Shown: piece after piece, positions 1 through 5,730 of the stretch | Layout of the letters: every line of letters begins with the position of its first letter | How positions within the stretch are numbered: the first letter of the stretch is position 1 | Assembly (NCBI GenBank): GCA_910585855.1 | Contig: CAJUGZ010000087.1 | Span: forward strand, 1-14,256 | Direction: 5' to 3' | Source: an uncultured Lachnospiraceae bacterium | Lineage (GTDB): Bacteria; Bacillota_A; Clostridia; Lachnospirales; Lachnospiraceae | Length of the DNA stretch: 14,256 bases | The notes under the pieces: model-generated | Told to the model about the DNA's origin: nothing | The model's input: the letters and a program-made list of their open reading frames with translations, nothing else | The model's database searches: none | Position numbers and translations under genes: made by a program

Positions 1-180
1 TAGGTTTTCGAGCAGAAATCTAAGAACTTCTAACTTTTTTCCAAAGTCACTGCAGTCTGCCCACCGTTTTCGAATCTGGCTGTTTCTTGATCCCGGAACA
101 AAAAAAGAACGAACAGGAGCAAACCGCCTCTGCGTCCGGTGAAAGCCAATCATTTCTGACAGCTTATCCAAAAGCCTAAT
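1..180. other. Left edge, no supported gene
   Basis: This stretch has visibly more G and C than the DNA to its right. The minus strand has a reading frame without stops from about position 180 out through the window edge. Its possible ATG (153 to 151) lacks a Shine-Dalgarno, and the roughly 50 residues are Arg-rich and match nothing I recognise. A plus-strand frame (24-179) is also open but has no start codon. It could be the 5' end of a minus-strand gene, the tail of a plus-strand gene, or non-coding DNA. Confidence 0.3.
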
Positions 181-201
181 TAAAAAAGAGAAATTTTTTG
201 A

Positions 202-230
202 TTGATTTTAGTGAAATAGGAGTTTACAAT
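202..230 (+). promoter_or_regulatory. Sigma-A-type promoter of the NADAR gene
   Basis: A -35-like TTGATT (202-207) and a -10-like TACAAT (225-230) are separated by exactly 17 bp. The start codon they would serve is at 270, giving a leader of about 33 nt that contains the ribosome binding site. Both hexamers are close to consensus. Confidence 0.6.
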
Positions 231-269
231 ATAAGGAAAGAGATTTTGTTTGGGAAGGGAGAGTGTAGT

Positions 270-749
270 ATGAAACAGATTATTTGTTTTCATAATCCAG
301 AAGAAAGTAATGGGTTTTTGAGTAATTGGTATTTGTCTGAATTTGATATAGATGGGAAGAAATTTTCTTCTATGGAACAATATATGATGTATAAAAAGGC
401 AGAGTTATTTCAGGATTGGGAAGCTGCAGAAAAAATTTTGGCTACGGATCAAGTGGGGAAAATTAAAATGTTGGGGCGTTCTGTTCGAAATTATGAGGAT
501 ACGATTTGGAATGGAGTGCGCCAGATTGTGGTGTATGAAGGGCTTTTGGCTAAGTTTGGGCAAAATGAAGAGTTAAGAAGGCTGCTTTTGGATACGGGAG
601 ATGCTGTTTTGGCGGAGTGTGCTGTGCAGGATTGTATATGGGGAATTGGGTTTTCTATGAAAGATAAAAGGCGTTTTGTGGTTGAGGAGTGGAAAGGGCA
701 GAATCTTTTGGGATATACATTGATGAAAGTGCGAGAGAGGGTAGGATAA
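270..749 (+). CDS. NADAR (YbiA/DUF1768) family protein
   Basis: A 159-residue cytoplasmic protein of the NADAR family. Characterised members are N-glycosidases: YbiA-like ones act on phosphorylated riboflavin intermediates, others on ADP-ribose-linked substrates. Family landmarks are visible in order: an N-terminal FLSNWY segment, FSSMEQYMMYKKAELF (where relatives carry the EhyfqaqKf motif), a GRSVRNYEDTIWNGVR block, AKFGQNEELRRLLLDTGDA, and the C-terminal WGIGFSMKD active-site region. The frame is open from 198, but I chose ATG 270 because a purine-rich GGGAAGGGAGAG (252-263) precedes it and the homologous part begins there. It appears monocistronic. No nearby antiphage or NAD-related partner suggests a special role, so the substrate is unknown. 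Confidence 0.85.
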   Translation: MKQIICFHNPEESNGFLSNWYLSEFDIDGKKFSSMEQYMMYKKAELFQDWEAAEKILATDQVGKIKMLGRSVRNYEDTIWNGVRQIVVYEGLLAKFGQNEELRRLLLDTGDAVLAECAVQDCIWGIGFSMKDKRRFVVEEWKGQNLLGYTLMKVRERVG

Positions 750-791
750 TTGTTTTTAGAGAAGTGAGCGGATATATTTTAGAATTTTGTG

Positions 792-797
792 TATAAT
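792..797 (+). promoter_or_regulatory. Probable -10 element for ppk2
   Basis: A perfect TATAAT lies 49 bp before the ppk2 start. The -35 position 17 bp upstream (CGGATA, 769-774) is a poor match, so the promoter is only partly supported. It falls in the intergenic gap after the NADAR stop. Confidence 0.45.
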
Positions 798-845
798 AGG
801 AGATATAAGCGGAAAAAAATATTTTACATATAAAGGAGGGTTTTT

Positions 846-2429
846 ATGCTGGAAAAAGTGGATTTATCAAAGAAAATGAAAAAGGATGAGGCGAAGGCAA
901 AGTTAGAGAAGATGGGAGCAGAATTATCTCATTTGCAGAGGGAATGTAAGGCGTCTGGGATACCGGTGATGATTGCATTTGAAGGGATTGGTGCATCTGG
1001 AAAAGGGGTTCAGATTAATAAATTGATTCAGGCATTAGATCCAAGAGGGTTTGATGTATATACGGTAAATCGGGAAACAGAGGAAGAGAAAATGCGGCCA
1101 TTTTTATGGCGTTTTTGGTCAAAGACACCGGAAACAGGCAGAATTGCCATTTTTGATCGAAGCTGGTATCGCAGGGTTTTAGGAGATCGGTTTGATGGAT
1201 TGACGCCAAAGAAGCAGATTCCTTTTGCTTTTGCGGATATTCATAGTTTTGAAAGACAGCTTACGGATGACGGTACTGTAATTATTAAGTTGTTTCTTTA
1301 TATTTCTAAGAAAGAGCAGGAGAAGCGTTTTAAGAAGCTTGATGAGAATAAGGAAACGGCATGGCGGGTCAGTAAAGAGGATTGGAATCGTCATGAGGAT
1401 TATGAACAGTATTTGACTTTGTGTGATGAAATGTTGGAACAGACGGATTTTGAGTTTGCGCCTTGGACGATTGTGGAAGCGATGGATAAGGAGTATGCTG
1501 CTGTAAAGATTATGAACGTTGTGATTCATCGTCTGTGGGAGGCTCTTGTTGAAAAGAAGCAGAGGGAGGAGTTAGAAGAGAGGATTGCAAAGGTAGAACA
1601 GGTGGAAAAGAAAGAAGGAAAGAGGGGAAGAAAAGCGAAAGGGGCAGCAGAAGCAGAAGCGGAGAAAGAAAAGGATGCAGTGAAATGGAAAGAGGAAGAG
1701 TATAAGATTGGGGTATTGTCTGGTGTGGATTTGTCAAAGAGTCTTTCGGAGAAAGAGTATAAGGCTCGATTGGATAAGCTGCAAAAGAAAGTGGAAATTT
1801 TGCACAGTGAATTATATCGCCAGCGGATTCCGGTGATTCTTGCATTTGAGGGCTGGGATGCGGCAGGAAAGGGCGGAGCGATTCGGCGGCTGACTAGTAA
1901 GTTAGATCCGAGGGGATATGCTGTTTGTCCGACTTCTGCTGCAAATGATATTGAACGGAAACATCATTATCTTTGGAGGTTTTGGAATAAAATGCCAAAA
2001 GCCGGGCATATTGCAATTTTTGATCGGACTTGGTATGGACGGGTTATGGTAGAGCGGATTGAGGGATTTTGCAGTACGGCGGAATGGAAACGGGCTTATC
2101 AGGAGATTAATGAGATGGAAGAGCATCTGGTAAATTCGGGAGCGATTATTTTGAAGTTTTGGCTTCAGATTGATAAGGATGAGCAGGAAAGACGGTTTAA
2201 GGATCGAATGGAAACGCCGGAGAAGCAGTGGAAGATTACAGATGAGGACTGGCGTAATCGGGCAAAATGGGATGAATATGAACGGGCTGTGGATGAGATG
2301 CTGGTGCGGACTTCTACTACTTATGCTCCTTGGACTGTGGTAGAGGCAAATTCAAAACAGTATGCCCGGGTGAAGGTATTAGAAACGGTAGTGGAAGCGA
2401 TTGAGAAGCGGTTGAAAGAAGAAAAGTAA
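846..2429 (+). CDS. Two-domain PPK2, polyphosphate:AMP phosphotransferase type
   Basis: A 527-residue cytoplasmic polyphosphate kinase 2 made of two PPK2 domains in tandem, the usual layout and length of polyphosphate:AMP phosphotransferases (class II PPK2, PolyP + AMP to ADP). Domain 1 (about 10-235) has a Walker A-like GIGASGKG (47-54) and Walker B IAIFDRSWY (100-108). Domain 2 (about 290-525) has the textbook GWDAAGKGG (336-344) and HIAIFDRTWYGR (388-399). A Lys/Glu-rich linker (about 232-282) joins them. The altered P-loop in domain 1 fits known two-domain enzymes, in which the C-terminal domain is catalytic. TAAAGGAGGG (831-840) sits 5 nt before the ATG. Nucleotide specificity is inferred from architecture; ADP- or GDP-directed activity cannot be excluded. 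Confidence 0.9.
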   Translation: MLEKVDLSKKMKKDEAKAKLEKMGAELSHLQRECKASGIPVMIAFEGIGASGKGVQINKLIQALDPRGFDVYTVNRETEEEKMRPFLWRFWSKTPETGRIAIFDRSWYRRVLGDRFDGLTPKKQIPFAFADIHSFERQLTDDGTVIIKLFLYISKKEQEKRFKKLDENKETAWRVSKEDWNRHEDYEQYLTLCDEMLEQTDFEFAPWTIVEAMDKEYAAVKIMNVVIHRLWEALVEKKQREELEERIAKVEQVEKKEGKRGRKAKGAAEAEAEKEKDAVKWKEEEYKIGVLSGVDLSKSLSEKEYKARLDKLQKKVEILHSELYRQRIPVILAFEGWDAAGKGGAIRRLTSKLDPRGYAVCPTSAANDIERKHHYLWRFWNKMPKAGHIAIFDRTWYGRVMVERIEGFCSTAEWKRAYQEINEMEEHLVNSGAIILKFWLQIDKDEQERRFKDRMETPEKQWKITDEDWRNRAKWDEYERAVDEMLVRTSTTYAPWTVVEANSKQYARVKVLETVVEAIEKRLKEEK

Positions 2430-2443
2430 ATATTTTATAAAAG

Positions 2444-2483
2444 AAAGGCATGAAACTGGGTTATCTGGTTTGATGCTTTTTTT
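2444..2483 (+). terminator. Intrinsic terminator after ppk2
   Basis: AAAGGCAT (2444-2451) pairs with ATGCTTT (2473-2479), with one G-U pair, enclosing a second AAAC/GTTT stem. A T-run follows at 2477-2483. It lies 15 nt after the ppk2 stop. The A-rich 5' side may also allow termination on the minus strand. Confidence 0.65.
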
Positions 2484-2551
2484 GGTATATTATCAAGGGG
2501 ATGCTAGAAGGATGTTAAAATCAGGAAGACGCTAAAATACAGCAATACATC

Positions 2552-2598
2552 GTCTAAGTGCCGACGGGAAATGATGACCCGGCGCAGACCATTTTTTT
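2552..2598 (+). terminator. GC-rich terminator-like hairpin, possible attenuator
   Basis: GTCT (2552-2555) pairs with AGAC (2586-2589), and GTGCCG (2558-2563) pairs with CGGCGC (2580-2585) with one G-U pair. Seven T residues follow at 2592-2598, the layout of an intrinsic terminator. No gene ends just upstream, since ppk2 has its own terminator. An upstream AGACG (2527-2531) could pair with CGTCT (2551-2555) instead, so an attenuator or small RNA 3' end is possible. Confidence 0.5.
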
Positions 2599-2841
2599 GA
2601 TTTTGGCTGTGTATGTATACCGGAAAATAAAAATATAGATGCAATTTCTTTATAGCATAATTGAAACATCAATGAAAATTTTATGAAAAAAGATAGGTTT
2701 GTATTATATTTTTAGATCAACTGTTAGAAATTTTTTTCTCTGTATGAAGGATCTCGGGAAAATTTTAAAAGGTGTAAATTAGTGTTTTTAAGAATAAAGG
2801 AGGAGGATATAGGAAAAGATAAAAAAGTATCTAAAATGTAA

Positions 2842-2871
2842 CCATGCAACATTTTTAGAAAAATGTTGCAT
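2842..2871 (+). repeat. Left inverted repeat (recombination site) of the invertible segment
   Basis: This 30-bp sequence matches the reverse complement of 3619-3648 at 29 of 30 positions. It is also an almost perfect dyad: ATGCAACATTTTT (2844-2856), two central bases AG, then AAAAATGTTGCAT (2859-2871). Read as a tyrosine-recombinase core site it has 11-bp arms around a 6-bp asymmetric spacer TTAGAA (2855-2860), the layout of dif-type sites. Confidence 0.85.
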
Positions 2872-2885
2872 CCTTGTTCTGGTTA

Positions 2886-2914
2886 TTATATCGGAAAATG
2901 GAAAAATTACTTTA
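2886..2914 (-). promoter_or_regulatory. SigD (sigma-28) flagellar promoter, currently pointing away from csrA-fliC
   Basis: On the minus strand, TAAA (2914-2911) is followed 16 nt later by CCGATATAA (2894-2886). The SigD consensus is TAAA, 14-16 nt, then GCCGATAT, so the match is near perfect apart from the leading G. The start site would be near 2879, just inside the left repeat. In the present orientation transcription leaves the segment leftward into gene-free DNA. After inversion the promoter would lie at about 3576-3604 on the plus strand, with a leader of about 100 nt to csrA. Confidence 0.75.
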
Positions 2915-2987
2915 GAGGGATTTTAAAATTTTTTTCTTTTTTTCGTCAATTTTTCAAAGATAAGAGTCGTTTTTCTTAAAAAAATCT

Positions 2988-3566
2988 TTATAATTCAAGG
3001 TTTAGAAAGAGTTGGTCTTTGTCGTCTTGTTCGATTCCTAAGTAGCGTTTGGTTACTTCAAAGGAAGAATGGTTGTAAATGGAAATTAAGAGGGTGGGAT
3101 TGGTTTCGGCTAACCAGGCGTGATAACCAAATGTTTTTCTTAAAGAGTGACAGCTAATGTGTTCTGGCAGATGCAGTGCTTGGCTGGCATCTTTTATGAT
3201 CCGATAGGCTTGTGTTCTGCAAAGCGGGGTATCTCGCAGATGTCCAGTAAAGAGATAGTGGGTTGGCTCTACATAAGAAAGGCTTTTTAAATAGAGGGAA
3301 AGTGCATGAACTGTGGGTTGATTGAGTGCAGTCATACAGCGTTTTCCTGTCTTTTTTTCGATTAATTCGACATGTGTTCGGAAGCGATGGAGTTCAAAAT
3401 CATAGAGTTGTTCCCATTTTAAAAGTAAGAGATCGCTGATTCGAAGAGCGGTGTTGACAGCGGTACAGATCAGTGCATAGTTGCGAAGATTGGGTTTTTG
3501 GGTTAAATAATAGTTTTTTAATTGTTCGAGATCTTCTGATTTTCGGATGGGTTGTGTTGTTCCCAT
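2988..3566 (-). CDS. Small tyrosine recombinase (site-specific DNA invertase)
   Basis: A 192-residue protein comprising little more than the catalytic domain of the phage-integrase/Xer family, the size class of FimB/FimE-type inversion recombinases. Catalytic residues are visible: R42 in TALRISDLL, a beta-hairpin Lys in KKTGK (71-75), H140 and R143 in SCHSLRKTFG, H166 in YNHSS, and the nucleophile Y175 in VTKRYLG. An ATG at 3566 preceded by AGGAGG (3580-3575 on the minus strand, 8-nt spacing) fixes the start. The gene lies wholly inside the inverted repeats, with its 5' end near the right repeat, so it turns over with the segment. No clear promoter is seen for it. I infer that it acts on the flanking repeats to switch the adjacent flagellar operon. 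Confidence 0.85.
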   Translation of the reverse strand: MGTTQPIRKSEDLEQLKNYYLTQKPNLRNYALICTAVNTALRISDLLLLKWEQLYDFELHRFRTHVELIEKKTGKRCMTALNQPTVHALSLYLKSLSYVEPTHYLFTGHLRDTPLCRTQAYRIIKDASQALHLPEHISCHSLRKTFGYHAWLAETNPTLLISIYNHSSFEVTKRYLGIEQDDKDQLFLNLEL

Positions 3567-3618
3567 AGTGGATACCTCCTGTTTTTTCTGTGATTTTTTG
3601 AAAAATGTAACTGAAAAG

Positions 3619-3648
3619 ATGCAACACTTTTCTAAAAATGTTGCATGG
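3619..3648 (-). repeat. Right inverted repeat (recombination site) of the invertible segment
   Basis: This is the inverted copy of 2842-2871 with one mismatch (C at 3627). The dyad arms are ATGCAACACTTTT (3619-3631) and AAAAATGTTGCAT (3634-3646). The spacer read on the plus strand is TTCTAA (3630-3635), the reverse complement of the left spacer. It lies 64 bp before the csrA start and 52 bp before the recombinase start on the other strand. Confidence 0.85.
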
Positions 3649-3712
3649 GGTTCTGATACATGTGGAAGGTACGAAAATTCCTATACATTGTAGACTAACA
3701 AGGAGGTTGGTT

Positions 3713-3985
3713 ATGCTGAATTTAACAGTAAAACCGGGTGAATATTTTATGATTGGCGATGAAATTAAGGTTGCCTTTGTAGGCGGAACTGCGAATAATG
3801 CAAAGATTTTAATCGACGCTCCTAGAAAGTATAACATTGTAAGAGGAAAAGTATTAGAGCGTGCGGCAGCAGATCGTGGTGAAAAGATGTCAGGCAAGCA
3901 TGAATTTTACCCGGAAGTTCCGATTCCAGCGGAAAAATTGAAGCGGATGATAGGAAAGCAGAAGCATCAAAAAGAAATACGGTAG
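3713..3985 (+). CDS. csrA: CsrA-family translational regulator
   Basis: A 90-residue protein whose first 50 or so residues match the CsrA/RsmA fold: MLNLTVKPGE, then YFMIGDEIKVAFV, KILIDAPRKYNIVRGKVLE. In Bacillus, CsrA represses flagellin (hag) translation until antagonised by FliW. L4 and the RNA-contacting R44 are present, but position 6, usually Arg, is Val, and the protein has a basic tail of about 35 residues beyond the usual 60-75. AAGGAGG (3700-3706) is 6 nt before ATG 3713; the frame is open further upstream but no better start exists. It sits between the invertible segment and fliC with no terminator in between, so csrA and fliC are probably co-transcribed. FliW is not encoded in this window. 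Confidence 0.85.
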   Translation: MLNLTVKPGEYFMIGDEIKVAFVGGTANNAKILIDAPRKYNIVRGKVLERAAADRGEKMSGKHEFYPEVPIPAEKLKRMIGKQKHQKEIR

Positions 3986-4076
3986 GAAGAGGAACAAGGA
4001 ATAAGAAACGTTCGAGTTCAAAACAGCAGCAGAAAAAAGATTTATTTTAGAATAAGTGAAATTATCTGTTTGCTGT

Positions 4077-4105
4077 TTGGATTCGGAAGAGAAGGGTAAT
4101 AATGT
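4077..4105 (+). promoter_or_regulatory. Weak candidate sigma-A promoter before fliC
   Basis: TTGGAT (4077-4082) and TAATGT (4100-4105) have 17-bp spacing, but both hexamers are imperfect. No SigD-like sequence is visible between csrA and fliC. If this candidate is inactive, fliC depends on transcription starting upstream of csrA. Confidence 0.2.
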
Positions 4106-4150
4106 AGTGCTAACCTAGGGGTACTGCTTATTATAAAAGAATAAAGAACC

Positions 4151-4166
4151 GGGGAACGGATTCCCC
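4151..4166 (+). promoter_or_regulatory. Hairpin with GGA loop, likely upstream CsrA site in the fliC leader
   Basis: GGGGAA (4151-4156) and TTCCCC (4161-4166) form a perfect 6-bp stem with the tetraloop CGGA. CsrA binds ANGGA motifs, best when GGA is in a hairpin loop; here ACGGA spans the loop. The site ends 30 nt before the fliC start, as with the upstream site of the Bacillus hag leader. Confidence 0.6.
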
Positions 4167-4180
4167 AATTTCATTAAAAC

Positions 4181-4187
4181 ATGGAGG
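4181..4187 (+). promoter_or_regulatory. fliC ribosome binding site overlapping a CsrA-type ATGGA motif
   Basis: ATGGAGG contains both the Shine-Dalgarno GGAGG (9 nt before ATG 4197) and an ANGGA CsrA motif. Its GGA lies 25 nt from the GGA in the upstream hairpin loop, a distance a CsrA dimer can bridge. Binding here would block ribosome loading. Confidence 0.55.
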
Positions 4188-4196
4188 TATAATTTT

Positions 4197-5600
4197 ATGA
4201 GTATGGTAGTACAACACAATATGCAGGCGATGAACGCCAATCGTATGTTAGGAATCACATCTAGTTCACAGGCAAAATCCACAGAGAAATTATCATCTGG
4301 TTATCGTATCAATCGTGCAGCAGATGATGCAGCAGGTCTTGCTATTTCAGAAAAAATGAGAAAGCAGATCCGTGGTTTGACACAGGCTTCCACTAATGCG
4401 CAGGATGGCGTATCTTGTGTACAGACAGCAGAAGGTGCATTAACGGAAGTGCATGATATGTTACAAAGAATGAATGAGTTGGCAGTACAGGCAGCAAATG
4501 GAACAATGTCTGAAACCGATCGAAATAATATTCAGGATGAAATTGATCAGTTAGTAACAGAAATTGATCGTGTAGCTGAAACAACGAAATTTAATGAAAC
4601 GTATCTGTTAAAAGGAAATGGAACAACAAAAACAACCTATTTGTCTGCAAAGGATGCTGGTTTTGATGGTGTTTTAACACAGACTTCTACACAGGGAACA
4701 TTGACCATTAATGAATTGGAAACCGGAGATTCCATTACAATTGGCGGAACAAATTATACAATTGGTGTAGCTTCTTCTGCAATTAAAACTTCGGTTGCTG
4801 CATTGGGTACTGGTGATGTAGTGACGATTGATGGAAATACTTATACGGTTTGTGATTCAGGTGATTCTAATACAATTGCAGGGCTTTTGGATACAGATAA
4901 GCTACAAAACTTGGTAGATAATGGTGTAACTGTAAAATTCTCTAATGGAAAATCAGCAACCGCATTGGATGAAGGAAATGATGGTACAGAAGGAGCAGAA
5001 CCTGCAACCGCAACCGTTATTACAGCAGATCAAGCATATGGCAAGATGAAAACAGAATTAGCACTTGCCAATAAAATTGGTGATACAGAAGATAATGTAG
5101 CGATTGATAATGTAGAATGTGACGTTCAGCAAGTGAATGGATCAACAGTAGTAGCATTTACCTTTAGCAAAGGAAAAACGAAAATTGAAAATGCAGTATC
5201 TTTGAATTTGCATGTAGGTGCAGATGCAGATTATACCAATAAAATTTCTTTGAATGTGGATGCTATGACTTCAAAGGGTCTTGGAATTTATGGATTAAGT
5301 GTAGCAGATAATAAAGGAAGATTTGCGACAGATGCGATTGATGCGATTGCAGATGCTGTAGCAAAAGTTTCAAGACAGCGTTCGGCTCTTGGTGCAATTC
5401 AGAATCGTTTAGAGCATACGATTTCTAATTTGGATAATGTAGTAGAGAATACGACTTCTGCAGAATCTCGGATTCGTGATACGGATATGGCAAAAGAGAT
5501 GGTAACTTACTCGAAGAATAATATTTTGCAGCAGGCTGGTCAGTCTATGTTAGCACAGGCAAATCAGTCGAATCAGGGTGTATTGTCACTCCTTGGTTAA
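4197..5600 (+). CDS. fliC: Flagellin (flagellar filament protein)
   Basis: A 467-residue flagellin exported through the flagellar apparatus to form the filament. The N-terminal D0/D1 part (1-140) has the signatures SSGYRINRAADDAAGLAIS (33-51) and the TLR5-contact motif LQRMNELAVQ (89-98, with Q90, R91 and L95). The C-terminal D1/D0 part (about 365-467) ends in a typical amphipathic ANQSNQGVLSLLG tail. The exposed middle (141-365) is variable and contains two related segments, LETGDSITIGGTNYTIG (174-190) and LGTGDVVTIDGNTYTVC (203-219), suggesting an internal duplication. It has three Cys residues (74, 219, 308), uncommon in flagellins. The Ser/Thr-rich middle and the downstream glycosyltransferase suggest O-glycosylation. 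Control is inferred from the invertible SigD promoter and the CsrA sites in the leader. Confidence 0.95.
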   Translation: MSMVVQHNMQAMNANRMLGITSSSQAKSTEKLSSGYRINRAADDAAGLAISEKMRKQIRGLTQASTNAQDGVSCVQTAEGALTEVHDMLQRMNELAVQAANGTMSETDRNNIQDEIDQLVTEIDRVAETTKFNETYLLKGNGTTKTTYLSAKDAGFDGVLTQTSTQGTLTINELETGDSITIGGTNYTIGVASSAIKTSVAALGTGDVVTIDGNTYTVCDSGDSNTIAGLLDTDKLQNLVDNGVTVKFSNGKSATALDEGNDGTEGAEPATATVITADQAYGKMKTELALANKIGDTEDNVAIDNVECDVQQVNGSTVVAFTFSKGKTKIENAVSLNLHVGADADYTNKISLNVDAMTSKGLGIYGLSVADNKGRFATDAIDAIADAVAKVSRQRSALGAIQNRLEHTISNLDNVVENTTSAESRIRDTDMAKEMVTYSKNNILQQAGQSMLAQANQSNQGVLSLLG

Positions 5601-5673
5601 TTTGCATTTTTTATTCGAACGGCTGTATAGTGGCTGGTTGGAATTGATGAAATTTTGTTTTAGAGGTAAGTTT

Positions 5674-5708
5674 ATACAAGCATGGCAGATATCATGCCAT
5701 GCTTGTAT
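5674..5708 (+). terminator. Strong hairpin between fliC and the glycosyltransferase gene
   Basis: A perfect 14-bp stem, ATACAAGCATGGCA (5674-5687) with TGCCATGCTTGTAT (5695-5708), and a 7-nt loop. No T-run follows, so it is not a standard intrinsic terminator. It ends 5 nt before the Shine-Dalgarno of the next gene. It may protect the 3' end of flagellin mRNA after processing and reduce downstream expression. Confidence 0.55.
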
Positions 5709-5730
5709 CATATAAAGGAGAAAGCAGTTA

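Larger units (their letters stand above)
2430..2841. other. Gene-free region between ppk2 and the switch
   Basis: About 400 bp without a credible gene on either strand. It holds the ppk2 terminator, a second GC-rich terminator-like hairpin (2552-2598), and a strong but orphan Shine-Dalgarno-like AAAGGAGGAGGAT (2796-2808). The first ATG after that is at 2836 and is followed directly by a stop codon. The rest is AT-rich with nothing I can interpret. In the present orientation the SigD promoter inside the switch would transcribe leftward into this region. Confidence 0.6.
2858..3632. mobile_element. Invertible DNA segment carrying its own recombinase and a SigD promoter
   Basis: The segment of about 775 bp between the centres of two 30-bp inverted repeats contains a complete tyrosine recombinase gene and an outward-facing flagellar promoter. 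Because the 6-bp site spacers are in opposite orientation, recombination would invert rather than delete the segment. Position x maps to 6490 minus x after inversion, which moves the promoter next to csrA. No cargo or transposase is present, so it resembles a switch rather than a transposon. Mobility or inversion has not been shown here; it is inferred from the repeats, the enzyme and their placement. Confidence 0.8.

Noticed and set aside
1015..1845. Open frames on the minus strand inside ppk2
   Set aside because: They lie opposite a well-supported coding frame, have no ribosome binding sites and encode low-complexity Leu/Ser/Pro sequence.
2833..3611. Direct repeat AAAATGTAAC at 2833-2842 and 3602-3611 beside both switch sites
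   Set aside because: It resembles a half-arm of the recombination site and could be an accessory recombinase site, but 10 bp in AT-rich DNA may occur by chance, so it was not listed as a feature.
3567..3692. Promoter of the recombinase on the minus strand
   Set aside because: TACAAT-like and TACATT-like hexamers exist near the right repeat but none has a credible -35 at the right spacing.
3986..4196. A SigD promoter directly before fliC
   Set aside because: No TAAA/CCGATAT-like pair with correct spacing was found on the plus strand; only a weak sigma-A-like candidate remains.
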